Shown here: one piece after another, positions 8,326 through 17,474 of the stretch
Position numbering within the stretch: the first letter of the stretch is position 1
How the letters are laid out: the number at the start of each line of letters is the position of its first letter
Source: Fermentimonas sp.
Lineage (GTDB): Bacteria > Bacteroidota > Bacteroidia > Bacteroidales > Dysgonomonadaceae
Length of the DNA stretch: 64,000 nt
Assembly: GCA_015478775.1 (NCBI GenBank)
Contig: JADMKP010000010.1
Coordinates: forward strand, 1-64,000
Direction: 5' to 3'
The notes under the pieces: model-generated
What the model was told of the DNA's origin: nothing
Seen by the model: only the letters and a program-made list of their open reading frames with translations
Databases searched by the model: none
Program-made: the position numbers and the translations under genes

Positions 8326-9027
8326 TTACATTATACCTCCCCCGCGGGCATTTACATATTTAATTACAGGAGTGATATTGAAGTAAACCCTATCAATGCC
8401 AAAACGATTTTGTCCAAGACTTAGATAATTAATTTTGTTGCCTCTTAGAATTTTATCCTCTCCACCATAAGTATATCCTAGAAATGGAAGAATATCATAT
8501 TCGTGAGCAACTTTTATAACATAAAATGCAGTTTTTTCGGTCATTCCATCACCTGTACTTACGATGGCATTTTGAACAACACTTCTTTGTTGAGCCACTT
8601 TCTTATACTCATCTGTATTGTTTTGCTGAGCAAGTACCAGTAATTTAGCATTAAGAGCCCTTAAGTTAAAAGGATCTTGAAGTAAGAGTGCATTTGAATA
8701 CTCCAATATTTCGGCATAATCACTTGGAGTAAACGTGCCTCTGGATAGTGTTATAGCTAGTTTATTGTTAAATGAAGATGTATCGGTAGGCACATAGTTT
8801 GTTTGAAACACATAACCATAGTAAAGGTGTCTTCCCTCCTCAAGGGTCATATTTGAATTACCTTCTAAATACTTTTTGAGTAAATTTGGATAATAATATG
8901 ATGAGGTTTGCTCCTTTACATTACCCTCGATCTGAGAATAGTCAGGTGCCTTAAAAAACTCTTCTTGTGCATTAATATTTAGAACTAATGCAGTAAATAT
9001 AACAATAAGTAAACTGATTTTTTTCAT
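8326..9027 (-). CDS. DUF4919 domain-containing secreted protein
   Basis: A 233-residue protein with a cleavable signal peptide (~1-20, ending NINAQ). The mature part matches my recollection of the Bacteroidetes-restricted DUF4919 family: an N-terminal segment with APDYSQIEG, a YYYPNLLKKY stretch, the SRGTFTPSDYAEILEYSNALL region resembling a helical repeat, and a C-terminal ATxNKINYLSLGQNRFG-like segment with a conserved glycine-rich end. The molecular function is unknown. It is probably periplasmic. It is monocistronic, with a clear terminator 26 bases downstream. Confidence 0.8.
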   Translation of the reverse strand: MKKISLLIVIFTALVLNINAQEEFFKAPDYSQIEGNVKEQTSSYYYPNLLKKYLEGNSNMTLEEGRHLYYGYVFQTNYVPTDTSSFNNKLAITLSRGTFTPSDYAEILEYSNALLLQDPFNLRALNAKLLVLAQQNNTDEYKKVAQQRSVVQNAIVSTGDGMTEKTAFYVIKVAHEYDILPFLGYTYGGEDKILRGNKINYLSLGQNRFGIDRVYFNITPVIKYVNARGGGIM

Positions 9028-9129
9028 AATCTTTTGAATGTAATAAAGATGGTTAATAGTACAAATGTATTTTCTAATTTCAATTTTAACAAATACCTTA
9101 GTAACAAAGTTTAAATATTTGTTTGATTA

Positions 9130-10011
9130 CTACTGATCTCCTGAAACTGAAACAGTTTTGTCTATTTTCAAAATTAATCCCTGAAGCACTTTACCCGGTC
9201 CGAGTTCCACAAAATCGGTTGCACCGTCTGCAATCATATTCTGTACAGATTGTGTCCATTTAACCGGAGAAGTGAGCTGTGCAATAAGGTTTGCTTTGAT
9301 TGTTTCGGGATCTGTTTCACCGGTTGTTGATACATTCTGATAAACAGGACATACAGGTGTAGAGAATTTAGTTGATTCAATTGCATCCGATAGTTCCACT
9401 CTTGCCGGTTCCATAAGAGGAGAGTGAAATGCACCACCTACTTTTAGTGGTAGAGCTCTTTTAGCACCGGCCTCCTTCATTAATTCGCAAGCTTTGTCTA
9501 TCCCTGTTATAGATCCTGAAATAACAATCTGTCCCGGGCAATTATAATTTGCGGGTACAACTACGTCATCAATAGAATTACATATCTCCTCAACCTTCTC
9601 ATCAGGAAGTGCAATAATTGCAGCCATAGTAGATGGTTCGATTTCACAAGCTTTTTGCATTGCCAAGGCACGTGCATAAACAAGTTTTAATCCATCTTCG
9701 AACGATAAGGCACCAGCAGCAACCAATGCCGAGAACTCACCCAAAGAGTGACCTGATGTCATATCGGGTTTAAACTCCTCTCCCAAAGTTTTAGCTAGAA
9801 TTACTGAGTGAAGAAATATAGCAGGTTGTGTAACCTTTGTTTGCTTTAGATCCTCATCAGTACCTTCAAACATTAAATCGGTTATTCTGAACCCGAGAAT
9901 CTTATTTGCTTTCTCGAATAATTCCTTTGCTAATGGTGTAGTTTCATACAACTCTTTGCCCATTCCCACAAACTGGGCTCCCTGACCAGGAAATACATAT
10001 GCTTTTTTCAT
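9130..10011 (-). CDS. fabD: Malonyl-CoA:ACP transacylase
   Basis: A 293-residue enzyme that transfers malonyl from CoA to acyl carrier protein to start type II fatty acid synthesis. The N-terminal oxyanion motif GQGAQ is at 9-13, the nucleophile elbow GHSLG at 87-91 with serine 89, and a catalytic histidine follows in the GGAFHSPLM segment. The C-terminal PGKVLQGL segment is typical of the family. It is not next to other fab genes. The nearest upstream gene on the same strand is an acyl-CoA synthetase, separated by a strong hairpin, so fabD probably has its own promoter. Confidence 0.96.
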   Translation of the reverse strand: MKKAYVFPGQGAQFVGMGKELYETTPLAKELFEKANKILGFRITDLMFEGTDEDLKQTKVTQPAIFLHSVILAKTLGEEFKPDMTSGHSLGEFSALVAAGALSFEDGLKLVYARALAMQKACEIEPSTMAAIIALPDEKVEEICNSIDDVVVPANYNCPGQIVISGSITGIDKACELMKEAGAKRALPLKVGGAFHSPLMEPARVELSDAIESTKFSTPVCPVYQNVSTTGETDPETIKANLIAQLTSPVKWTQSVQNMIADGATDFVELGPGKVLQGLILKIDKTVSVSGDQ

Positions 10012-10076
10012 AAAATATTTATTTATTGCTTTTATACTCTTTGTTTAATTAAAGGGATAAACAAGTAAAACATGAT

Positions 10077-10107
10077 ACAGTTCAAAATGAATGTAATTTT
10101 GAACTGT
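10077..10107 (-). terminator. Hairpin between acyl-CoA synthetase and fabD
   Basis: A perfect 12-bp stem (10077-10088 with 10096-10107) encloses a 7-base loop. It lies 30 bases beyond the synthetase stop on the minus strand. The T-run is poor, so it may be an mRNA end-stabilising or attenuating structure instead of a strong terminator. Confidence 0.5.
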
Positions 10108-10136
10108 AAAACATATTGGCAACCTTTTATAATAAA

Positions 10137-11792
10137 TCAATTATTCTTTTGTCTGATCTCAACCCTTCTTATCTTTCCGCTTATAGTTTTAGGAAGCTCA
10201 TCTACAAACTCAATTACACGAGGATATTTATATGGAGCTGTAACATTTTTTACATGATCCTGAATTTCTTTTACCAGCTCTTCTCCCGCTTGAGTTTTGT
10301 ATTCTTGAGCCAGAACTATTGTTGCCTTAATTAACTGCCCTCTAATCTCGTCTGGAACACCAGTAATTGCACACTCAACCACAGCAGGGTGAGTCATTAC
10401 TGCACTCTCGACCTCGAAGGGCCCTATTCGGTAACCCGAGCTTTTTATTACATCATCGGTTCTTCCTACAAACCAGTAATACCCATCTTCATCGCGCCAA
10501 GCCATATCGCCAGTGCGGTAGATGTTATCGGAATATACCTGTTTTGTAAGCTCTTCATCTTTATAATAACCCTTGAAAAGCGAAAGTGGGAGCTTCTTAT
10601 CTGTATAAAAAACAATTTCTCCCTGTTCACCATCCTCAGCAGATCTGCCATCGTGTGTAAGAAGATCCATATCATACAATGGGTTTGGAACACCCATAGC
10701 ACCTGGCTTTGGCTTTATCCAAGGGAATGTAACGATTGTGGGAGCGGTTTCGGTTTGACCAAAAGCCTCCATCATCTTTATACCGGTCTTTTCATAGAAT
10801 GCTTGAAAAACTGAGGGGTTTAGAGCCTCACCGGCAGTTGTACAATACTCAAGTGACGATAAATCGTACTTGCTTAAATCTTCGCGAATAAGAAACCTGA
10901 AAATTGTGGGTGGTGCACAGAATGATGTCACCTTATACTTAGAAATAACATTGAGCATATCGTCGGGGATGAATCTGCCTTCAAAATCGTAAACGAAAAC
11001 GCAAGCACCAACTATCCACTGCCCATATAGCTTTCCCCATACTGCTTTCGCCCAACCAGTATCGGCCACTGTTAGATGTACACTATTTTCATGTAGATTG
11101 TGCCAATATTTGGCTGTAGTAATATGACCCAAGGGGTATGTGAAATCGTGTATTACCATTTTGGGCTGACCAGTGGTGCCTGATGTGAAGTAAAGAATCA
11201 TTATATCATCATTACTATTTACCACATCGGGTTTAATAAATGGAGTGGCATTATTGACTCCCGAATGAAAGTCTGCCCAACCATCTCGACTGTTCACTCC
11301 AATTACAATGCGTTGCTGAACGGTTGGTGAACTGCTCATTGCATGATTCACATGCTCGATAAGACTTTGGTCTTCTGTTGCAATTATTGCTTTAACACCA
11401 GCAGCATTATTGCGATATATAATATCTTTATCAGTTAAAAGATGAGTCGCGGGAATTGCAACTGCACCAATTTTATGCAATGCGATAATAGTTTGCCAAA
11501 ACTCGATGCTTCGTTTAAGAATAAGCATCACCATATCACCCTTTTTTATATTTAAAGAAAGGAGAAATGATGCTGTTTTATTTGACAACTCCTTGAGCTG
11601 AGCAAAAGTAAGATCTATATTTTCACCAGTGTCGTTGGTCCAGCAAAGCGCACGCTTATCTGGATCGATTTTTGCCCACTCATCGACAATATCGTAAGCG
11701 AAATTGAAATTTTGGGGTACAATAATCTCGTAATTTTCAATAAAATCTTTGTGAGAACTGAAATCAGTCTTTTTTAAATAATTCTCAATCAT
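10137..11792 (-). CDS. AMP-forming acyl-CoA synthetase (acetyl/medium-chain type)
   Basis: A 551-residue adenylate-forming enzyme. The P-loop-like motif YFTSGTTGQPKMV (201-213) binds ATP. An acyl-site region with GEALNPSVFQAF and the FGQTET motif follows. The hinge segment YRTGDMAWRDEDGYYWFVGR separates the large and small domains, and the C-terminal lysine lies in PKTISGKIRR. It resembles Bacteroidetes proteins related to medium-chain (ACSM-like) acyl-CoA synthetases; the acid used cannot be read from sequence. The gene begins 6 bases after the XRE-cupin regulator, so the two form an operon, and the regulator likely responds to a metabolite of this pathway. Confidence 0.88.
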   Translation of the reverse strand: MIENYLKKTDFSSHKDFIENYEIIVPQNFNFAYDIVDEWAKIDPDKRALCWTNDTGENIDLTFAQLKELSNKTASFLLSLNIKKGDMVMLILKRSIEFWQTIIALHKIGAVAIPATHLLTDKDIIYRNNAAGVKAIIATEDQSLIEHVNHAMSSSPTVQQRIVIGVNSRDGWADFHSGVNNATPFIKPDVVNSNDDIMILYFTSGTTGQPKMVIHDFTYPLGHITTAKYWHNLHENSVHLTVADTGWAKAVWGKLYGQWIVGACVFVYDFEGRFIPDDMLNVISKYKVTSFCAPPTIFRFLIREDLSKYDLSSLEYCTTAGEALNPSVFQAFYEKTGIKMMEAFGQTETAPTIVTFPWIKPKPGAMGVPNPLYDMDLLTHDGRSAEDGEQGEIVFYTDKKLPLSLFKGYYKDEELTKQVYSDNIYRTGDMAWRDEDGYYWFVGRTDDVIKSSGYRIGPFEVESAVMTHPAVVECAITGVPDEIRGQLIKATIVLAQEYKTQAGEELVKEIQDHVKNVTAPYKYPRVIEFVDELPKTISGKIRRVEIRQKNN

Positions 11793-11798
11793 AATAAC

Positions 11799-12362
11799 CT
11801 ATGGATATAATATTACAGCAAGAAATTTTACCGGCTTATCGTTAAGTGCTTTCATGCCGTGCGGAAGAGACGAGTCGAAGTATATGCTATCACCCTTACC
11901 GAGTATTAGGTTTTTATCATTAATGTTAATCATCATGCTACCCTCAAGAATCATATTAAACTCTTGTCCAGCATGTATATTCTTATAAAAATCGGTTTCA
12001 ACTGGTTTTGGCTCTACCGTAACAATAAATATCTCTGCTACATTATTTGAAAAGCCAGATGTTAGAGATTGATATTTATAAGCTGACACCCTTTCTACTG
12101 TTACAGCCTTTTCGTTTCGAGTGATGAAGTATGAATTCATACGAGGCTCGGTGCCAAACATAATTGTAGATATATCTACACCAAACTCTCTTTCGATACG
12201 TTGCAGGAAAGAGACTGAGATATCCATATCGCCCTCCTCAAACTGTAAATATTCTTCAACTTCCACCTCTAGCTTTTTAGCCATTTCTTCTGGTGTGTAG
12301 TCAAGTGCATCTCGTAGCCCCTTAACACGTTCACCTATTTGTTTTAAATCTGTTTTCATCAC
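11799..12362 (-). CDS. XRE-family regulator with C-terminal cupin domain
   Basis: A 187-residue DNA-binding regulator. The N-terminal helix-turn-helix of the Cro/CI type covers ~7-62 (IGERVKGLRDALDYTPEEMA). The C-terminal cupin_2 domain (~110-185) has the signature HAGQEFNMILEGSMMI and DSSLPHGMKAL. Proteins of this architecture usually sense small metabolites through the cupin barrel. It lies first in the operon with the acyl-CoA synthetase. Its promoter overlaps the 3' end of the upstream ZIP transporter gene, which suggests separate control. The start is one of two consecutive ATG codons. Confidence 0.9.
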   Translation of the reverse strand: MMKTDLKQIGERVKGLRDALDYTPEEMAKKLEVEVEEYLQFEEGDMDISVSFLQRIEREFGVDISTIMFGTEPRMNSYFITRNEKAVTVERVSAYKYQSLTSGFSNNVAEIFIVTVEPKPVETDFYKNIHAGQEFNMILEGSMMININDKNLILGKGDSIYFDSSLPHGMKALNDKPVKFLAVILYP

Positions 12363-12398
12363 TGTTAAAGTGTTTGAATTAGTTTAATAATATATTTA

Positions 12399-12428
12399 CA
12401 AAAATACTCTATTTTCTTAAATGAACAA
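12399..12428 (-). promoter_or_regulatory. Promoter of the XRE-cupin/acyl-CoA synthetase operon
   Basis: Read on the minus strand: TTG (complement of 12426-12428), a 19-base spacer and TATTTTTG (complement of 12399-12406). The -33 box lies inside the last codons of the ZIP transporter gene. Confidence 0.7.
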
Positions 12429-13217
12429 GTAAAGACTCATTGCCATTATACCCATTCCAATAACTAGTCCGATTATTGAAAGGTGATGTTTGCCATACTT
12501 TTCGGCACTGGGTAAAAGCTCATCTAATGAAATAAAAACCATTACACCGGCAACAGCTGCCAAGACAACAGCATTAAGAGTTGAACTCCAGAATGGCATT
12601 AAGAAAAAATAGGCAATTAGTGCGCCCAGAGGTTCTGCAAGACCCGAAAGAAGTGAAAACCAGAATGCTTTTTTCTTACTGCCTGTTGCATGGTAAATGG
12701 GCACTGAAACTGCAATGCCCTCGGGTATATTGTGTATAGCAATGGCAGCAGTTATTGGAAGTGCAACCTCTAGTGAAGTTAGAGCCGACATAAATGTTGC
12801 TATACCTTCGGGAAAGTTATGGATTGCAATTGTTATTGCAGTTACAATACCCGTTTGCTTTAGACTTTTATATTTAACAACTCTCATATCTTCCACACCC
12901 TGTAATTCGTGTGGGTTGGACTGTTTGGGAATTAGAAAGTCGATTAGTGCAATAGAAGCTATTCCACCAAAAAATGAAAGAATTAAATAGAGCATTCCTT
13001 GTTTCTCTCCAAATACCTGAGTTAATGAGTCATTTGACAGAGGCAACATCTCCATAAATGATACGTATATCATTACTCCTGCCGATAACCCGAGAGCGAA
13101 GCTAAGAAAGTTTGTATTTGTTCGTTTGGCAATTAAAGCAATAAGACCACCTATACCGGTGGATAGTCCGGCAAATAGTGTAAGTAAAAAAGCAATTAAG
13201 ATAATTTGATTATCCAT
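12417..13217 (-). CDS. zupT: ZIP-family divalent metal transporter
   Basis: A 266-residue inner-membrane protein with eight predicted transmembrane helices. The two metal-binding helices carry HNFPEGIATF and HNIPEGIAVS, the hallmark of ZIP transporters related to E. coli ZupT (zinc, and also iron, cobalt or manganese uptake). A hydrophilic loop at ~95-117 separates helices 3 and 4. The ATG follows the stop codon of the upstream phosphatase gene directly, with no intergenic bases, so they are co-transcribed and perhaps translationally coupled. Confidence 0.93.
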   Translation of the reverse strand: MDNQIILIAFLLTLFAGLSTGIGGLIALIAKRTNTNFLSFALGLSAGVMIYVSFMEMLPLSNDSLTQVFGEKQGMLYLILSFFGGIASIALIDFLIPKQSNPHELQGVEDMRVVKYKSLKQTGIVTAITIAIHNFPEGIATFMSALTSLEVALPITAAIAIHNIPEGIAVSVPIYHATGSKKKAFWFSLLSGLAEPLGALIAYFFLMPFWSSTLNAVVLAAVAGVMVFISLDELLPSAEKYGKHHLSIIGLVIGMGIMAMSLYLFI

Positions 13218-14003
13218 TTAAGTTACTTCAATTATAAGTTTCATAATTTCGTTATGAATAAATCCATTAGAAGCAACCAACTCTCGTCCGAAAATATAAT
13301 TGTTGCCACCTGAAAAATCGGTATTCTTACCTCCCGCACATTTCAAAATAAAAGTTCCTGCAGCAACATCCCATGCCGACAGACCTGAATGAAAATATGC
13401 ATCGGTAATTCCTGCTGCAACATAACAAAGTTCAATGGCAGCTGCTCCTTTAATTCGAAAGCTGCAACTTTTAAAATGTTTCATTGCATTTTGTAATACC
13501 AACTCTCCTTTTGTATCTAAAATATAGGGAATACCACATCCTAAGTATGCATTTTTAATGGTGTTATGAGTACTAACTTCTAATATCTTATTATTTAGTT
13601 TAGCATTACCGGGGGCAGTTGCACTATACATTTGATTTATAATTGGGTCATAAACCACCCCTAACACAATCTCCTGATTGTGTCTGAGAGCTATGCTTAC
13701 AGCATAAGTTGCATCTCCATGAATATAATTAGTTGTACCATCTAAGGGATCAATTATCCAAGTATATTCCGTTTCTTCATAATAAACTGTCTCTTCTTCG
13801 GTAAGAAAACCTGCAGCAGGAAACAACTCTTTTAGTCCTTTTACAAGTATTCTTTCAGCTTCCTTATCAATATAAGTTACATAATCTCTGGCCCCTTTAA
13901 TTTCAATATCTTTTTTATTGAGCTTGGCCTGTTCATTTTTAAGGTATTCGCCAGTAGATCGCGCCAAAGCCTCCACCTTTTTACTTAAGTTTTCCATATA
14001 CAA
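13218..14003 (-). CDS. Inositol monophosphatase family protein
   Basis: A 261-residue Mg2+-dependent phosphatase of the IMPase/SuhB/CysQ superfamily. Metal-binding motifs are FLTEEETVYYEE (motif with Glu), DPLDGTTNYIHG (~86-97) and the C-terminal SAWDVAAGTFILKCAGG. SuhB, inositol monophosphatase and related activities cannot be separated by motif alone. The start is Met1 or Met3 (13997). The gene lies 9 bases after the S9 peptidase stop and abuts zupT, so the three form an apparent operon without an obvious shared pathway. Confidence 0.9.
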   Translation of the reverse strand: MYMENLSKKVEALARSTGEYLKNEQAKLNKKDIEIKGARDYVTYIDKEAERILVKGLKELFPAAGFLTEEETVYYEETEYTWIIDPLDGTTNYIHGDATYAVSIALRHNQEIVLGVVYDPIINQMYSATAPGNAKLNNKILEVSTHNTIKNAYLGCGIPYILDTKGELVLQNAMKHFKSCSFRIKGAAAIELCYVAAGITDAYFHSGLSAWDVAAGTFILKCAGGKNTDFSGGNNYIFGRELVASNGFIHNEIMKLIIEVT

Positions 14004-14012
14004 ATGACTTTT

Positions 14013-16553
14013 TTACTCATTACTATACATTGAATCCCACCATCTTGAATCATCTTTAAGCCATTTGGCAAACCATGCATATATTGCATTATTCCATGCA
14101 ATCCTCTTGTCATAATCGTAAATTGCATGATTCTCTCCCATTACTTCTATGAATTCAACTGGTTTGTTTAACAACTTAAGAGCAGTATACATTTGAATAC
14201 TTTCTCCAATTGGTACGTTTGTGTCTGCAGATCCATGAAGAAGTAATAGTGGTGTGTTTATTTTATCGGCATGAAAAAGTGGACTCTGTTTAACATATAG
14301 CTCAGGATTATTCCACGGATAGCTGCCTGCACTTGCTCCGGCACTATATGTGTAACCCCAATAGCCTTCACCCCAATAGCTAGTTATATTGCTAATTCCA
14401 GCGTGTGATACGGAGGCAGAAAACATATCTGTTTTGGTTATGAGGTACTGTGTCATAAAACCACCGTACGATGCTCCAATATTTCCAATTTTTGTTCCAT
14501 CAACAAATGAATGTGCCTCAACAAATTTTTCTGTGCCTTCAATTATTTCTTCAGCAGTTTGATCGCCCCACGCATTTACGTGGCGAGCAGAGAATTCTTG
14601 TCCGTAGCCAGTTGTACCACTCGGTTGTAGCGTGTAAACCACATAGTCTTGAGCAGCATAAACATGAAGAGGATAGGTGCTCTCAAAAATGCGGGTGGTG
14701 GGACTAGTTCCACCATAATAATATACTATAAGTGGGTATTTTTTATTCTCATCGAAACCAGGTGGCAAATAAAATCTACCTTCAATGACATCTCCAAAAG
14801 AACTTGTGAAATTCCAGTCTTTAACCTCACCAAGATTTAATTGACTCAATCTTTCGGCATAAGGGTCTGAGATTAGAGTGGATTCTAAAGTTTTTAAATT
14901 TAACAGGTAACTTCTACTAGAATTTGATACACTTAACCCAGTGTATGTGGCCCATAATGCATTATTTGCAATATTGAAAGAACGAATAACATCTTCTTTA
15001 AGAGGTAATTTTTCGAACTTCTTTGTTTTGTAAGAATATCGATACATATTTGCTCTGTCACCCTCCTCAACTCTATAATAAATAAAGTTATCCTTGGAAT
15101 ACCATTCTTGAGCACTAATGGTAGGATTAAAATTCTTAGTTACAGGGTCTACGCTTTTAGTCTCAATATCCATAATAAACGATTGAGTGTCGTAGCTATT
15201 AGCAATTTGGTTAGTACTTATATTAAGTCCAATTCCATTAAAAGCCTCTGGTGCACCATGTAATAATAACTTTTTATTATCGGGTGAGAATTGAGCAGAA
15301 TAGATATAGGTTTGATCCTTCCAAATAGTATCCACTCTCATTGTTTCTAGATTGAGCAGAAATAATGAGTTTTTGCGAAATGGACGATCAGTTAAATCTT
15401 CTTCAGAAGTAGTAAAAAGCAGTTGTTTTACATCTTGGGTAACATCGTTAAGAGATGCAGTATTCTTACCAAACGTAAGTTGTTGAGTTAGCCCTGTATC
15501 AAATGAGTGGCGATAAAGAAAATAACGATCGCGATAATTAGACTGTCTATCATCTATACCAACCAAACGTTTTAACCCGGCAGGGCTAGTTGCAGATATA
15601 GTTTCTTTAGATGAAAAGAAAACAGATTTTTCATCAGGAGCCATATAAAAGCTCTCTTTTGGAAGGCCCTTTGCCAAAATTACTGTTTCATTTGTTAGTG
15701 GATCTAAAGATATTATAGATCTATCGCCGTTACTATCATCAACATAGAATAAAATATCTGATTTGGGCATCCATTGAATCTGATTTCTATTGGAAGTTTC
15801 GGAGAGGATTGTTCGTTTTTGTATAGTATCGTATATTTCAGTGAAATTATTGTTATTACCTCCAGCCAATGTTTCTCTTAAACTTAGTAAAATGAAACGA
15901 CCACTAGGTGATATAGTTGAGTTACTTACACGTTTGCCCTCCATTATATCTTTTATATTTATACGTCTGTTGGCACTGTTATTAAAAGTGTAATTCAGTA
16001 AAGAATCAGACTCTTCGGGTCTCACTTCAACTTTAACAGCCGGAGTAGTTTTGTTTTCGGATGAAGTTAATATTTTGATTATCACTCTAGAGTTATTGGT
16101 AAACCCATTTAATCCTGCATCTACTGAGCCCGATTGTTGAAGACTATCGTTAACTTGGGTTTTAGTTGCCCTTTTAACATCGTCTATCCATAACTCTAGT
16201 GGATTGGGCGAAGTAACTATCAATTTACCTTTTCCATATCCATCGCCATTCAGATAAAACGAAATAAGCTGCAATTCATTTCCATTCTTGGTTTTTGGAA
16301 GAAAGAAAAAGCCAGAGCTGTCGGGGGTAAGTTCTGTTTTAAATCTTTCTTGCACAGGAAATGATACAGAGTAGGAAAGCATTAGATCTTCTGTAAACTT
16401 AATTTGATTGAGATTGGTACTATCCAGTAAAACTGGTTTTTGCACAGATATAGGTTCAAATATGTATAATTTATGTGGCATAAAACCTCTCTGAGCCGAG
16501 AGGCTGGCAACAATTATAAAAGTTGCTACAGTGCAAATTATTTTATTATTCAT
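14013..16553 (-). CDS. S9-family serine peptidase (prolyl oligopeptidase/DPP type)
   Basis: An 846-residue exported peptidase. A signal peptide occupies ~1-20 (ending LSAQ). A long beta-propeller-like region (~200-590) contains repeated PDNK/PDEK segments. The C-terminal alpha/beta hydrolase domain has the catalytic triad S695 (GASYGGF), D777 (GSADTNVP) and H809 (GENHAIYD). Enzymes of this type cleave peptides, often after proline, and supply amino acids to asaccharolytic Bacteroidetes. It is probably periplasmic. It heads a three-gene run with the phosphatase and ZIP transporter. The gene before it, ispE, ends 51 bases upstream. Confidence 0.92.
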   Translation of the reverse strand: MNNKIICTVATFIIVASLSAQRGFMPHKLYIFEPISVQKPVLLDSTNLNQIKFTEDLMLSYSVSFPVQERFKTELTPDSSGFFFLPKTKNGNELQLISFYLNGDGYGKGKLIVTSPNPLELWIDDVKRATKTQVNDSLQQSGSVDAGLNGFTNNSRVIIKILTSSENKTTPAVKVEVRPEESDSLLNYTFNNSANRRINIKDIMEGKRVSNSTISPSGRFILLSLRETLAGGNNNNFTEIYDTIQKRTILSETSNRNQIQWMPKSDILFYVDDSNGDRSIISLDPLTNETVILAKGLPKESFYMAPDEKSVFFSSKETISATSPAGLKRLVGIDDRQSNYRDRYFLYRHSFDTGLTQQLTFGKNTASLNDVTQDVKQLLFTTSEEDLTDRPFRKNSLFLLNLETMRVDTIWKDQTYIYSAQFSPDNKKLLLHGAPEAFNGIGLNISTNQIANSYDTQSFIMDIETKSVDPVTKNFNPTISAQEWYSKDNFIYYRVEEGDRANMYRYSYKTKKFEKLPLKEDVIRSFNIANNALWATYTGLSVSNSSRSYLLNLKTLESTLISDPYAERLSQLNLGEVKDWNFTSSFGDVIEGRFYLPPGFDENKKYPLIVYYYGGTSPTTRIFESTYPLHVYAAQDYVVYTLQPSGTTGYGQEFSARHVNAWGDQTAEEIIEGTEKFVEAHSFVDGTKIGNIGASYGGFMTQYLITKTDMFSASVSHAGISNITSYWGEGYWGYTYSAGASAGSYPWNNPELYVKQSPLFHADKINTPLLLLHGSADTNVPIGESIQMYTALKLLNKPVEFIEVMGENHAIYDYDKRIAWNNAIYAWFAKWLKDDSRWWDSMYSNE

Positions 16554-16604
16554 TCTAAAAGTTTTCTTTTATTATATTTTTTATGTTTTATCTATTCAAT
16601 TAAT

Positions 16605-17429
16605 TTAATTGGGAGAAGAGAGCCAAGTAAAATGATTGTTGAATAATTTTTGAAAGTCTGGCTTCTCATAAAATATTCCGTATAAAGACGATCCTGAACC
16701 ACTCATTGATGCATAAGTGGCACCTAGTTCATACAGTTGTTGTTTGATTTTACAAATTTGGGGATATTTTTTGAAAATTGGGTCTTCAAAATCATTTTTC
16801 ATAAGCTCTTTCCATTCGTAAAGTGGTCTGCTGACAATATCTTGGAGAGATAAAATAGGCGCTTTTGTTGTTACCATTGAATAGGCTTCTTTTGTGGATA
16901 TAAAAACATCGGGCTTTACAATAAGGAAGTACATGTCACTTAAATCAAGATTAATTGGTTTTAACTGACTTCCGATACCAGATGCGAAAGCAGGTTTATT
17001 ATATAGAAAAAAGGGACAATCGGCCCCTATTTGAAGTGCTAACTCTGCAAGCTCATTAATAGGTATACCCAGATTATAAGTTTCGTTTAGCAATTTAAGT
17101 ATAAATGCCGCATCAGAAGATCCTCCACCCAAACCAGCACCCGTCGGTATCTTCTTGAGGAGATAAATGTCGATATTTGGTATATTTATATTGGAGTGAT
17201 TTTTAACTAAATCAAATGCTTTTATGACTATGTTTTTTGAGGGGTCTCCATCTATTTTAATGCCCGTTTGGAAGAATTGGTATTCCTCTTGTGAGTCTGA
17301 ATTTATTATTTCTAATCCATCTTTTATATTGATAGGATAAAAAATAGTTTCCAGATTGTGAAACCCATCGTTGCGCCGCGAAACGATATTAAGTCCTAAA
17401 TTGATTTTCGCATTTGGAAAACATATCAT
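16605..17429 (-). CDS. ispE: 4-diphosphocytidyl-2-C-methyl-D-erythritol kinase
   Basis: A 274-residue GHMP kinase that phosphorylates CDP-methylerythritol in the non-mevalonate isoprenoid pathway. The N-terminus MICFPNAKINLGLNIV is the family start. The ATP-binding motif PTGAGLGGGSSDAAF is the GHMP signature, and the C-terminal MSGSGSSLYGIF completes the active site. The reading frame extends 15 codons further upstream to 17474, but a full promoter (17444-17474) lies inside that extension, and the extension lacks similarity to the family, so 17429 is the chosen start. Confidence 0.95.
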   Translation of the reverse strand: MICFPNAKINLGLNIVSRRNDGFHNLETIFYPINIKDGLEIINSDSQEEYQFFQTGIKIDGDPSKNIVIKAFDLVKNHSNINIPNIDIYLLKKIPTGAGLGGGSSDAAFILKLLNETYNLGIPINELAELALQIGADCPFFLYNKPAFASGIGSQLKPINLDLSDMYFLIVKPDVFISTKEAYSMVTTKAPILSLQDIVSRPLYEWKELMKNDFEDPIFKKYPQICKIKQQLYELGATYASMSGSGSSLYGIFYEKPDFQKLFNNHFTWLSSPN

Positions 17430-17443
17430 ATGTATTTTTTTTA

Positions 17444-17474
17444 CAAAGATAACATCTATTGTCTTAAGCATCAA
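17444..17474 (-). promoter_or_regulatory. Promoter of ispE
   Basis: On the minus strand TTG (complement of 17472-17474), a 20-base spacer and TATCTTTG (complement of 17444-17451) match both consensus boxes. The predicted transcript would start about 10 bases before the ispE ATG at 17429, giving a very short leader. The -33 box overlaps the stop region of the upstream DUF5686 gene. Confidence 0.75.
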
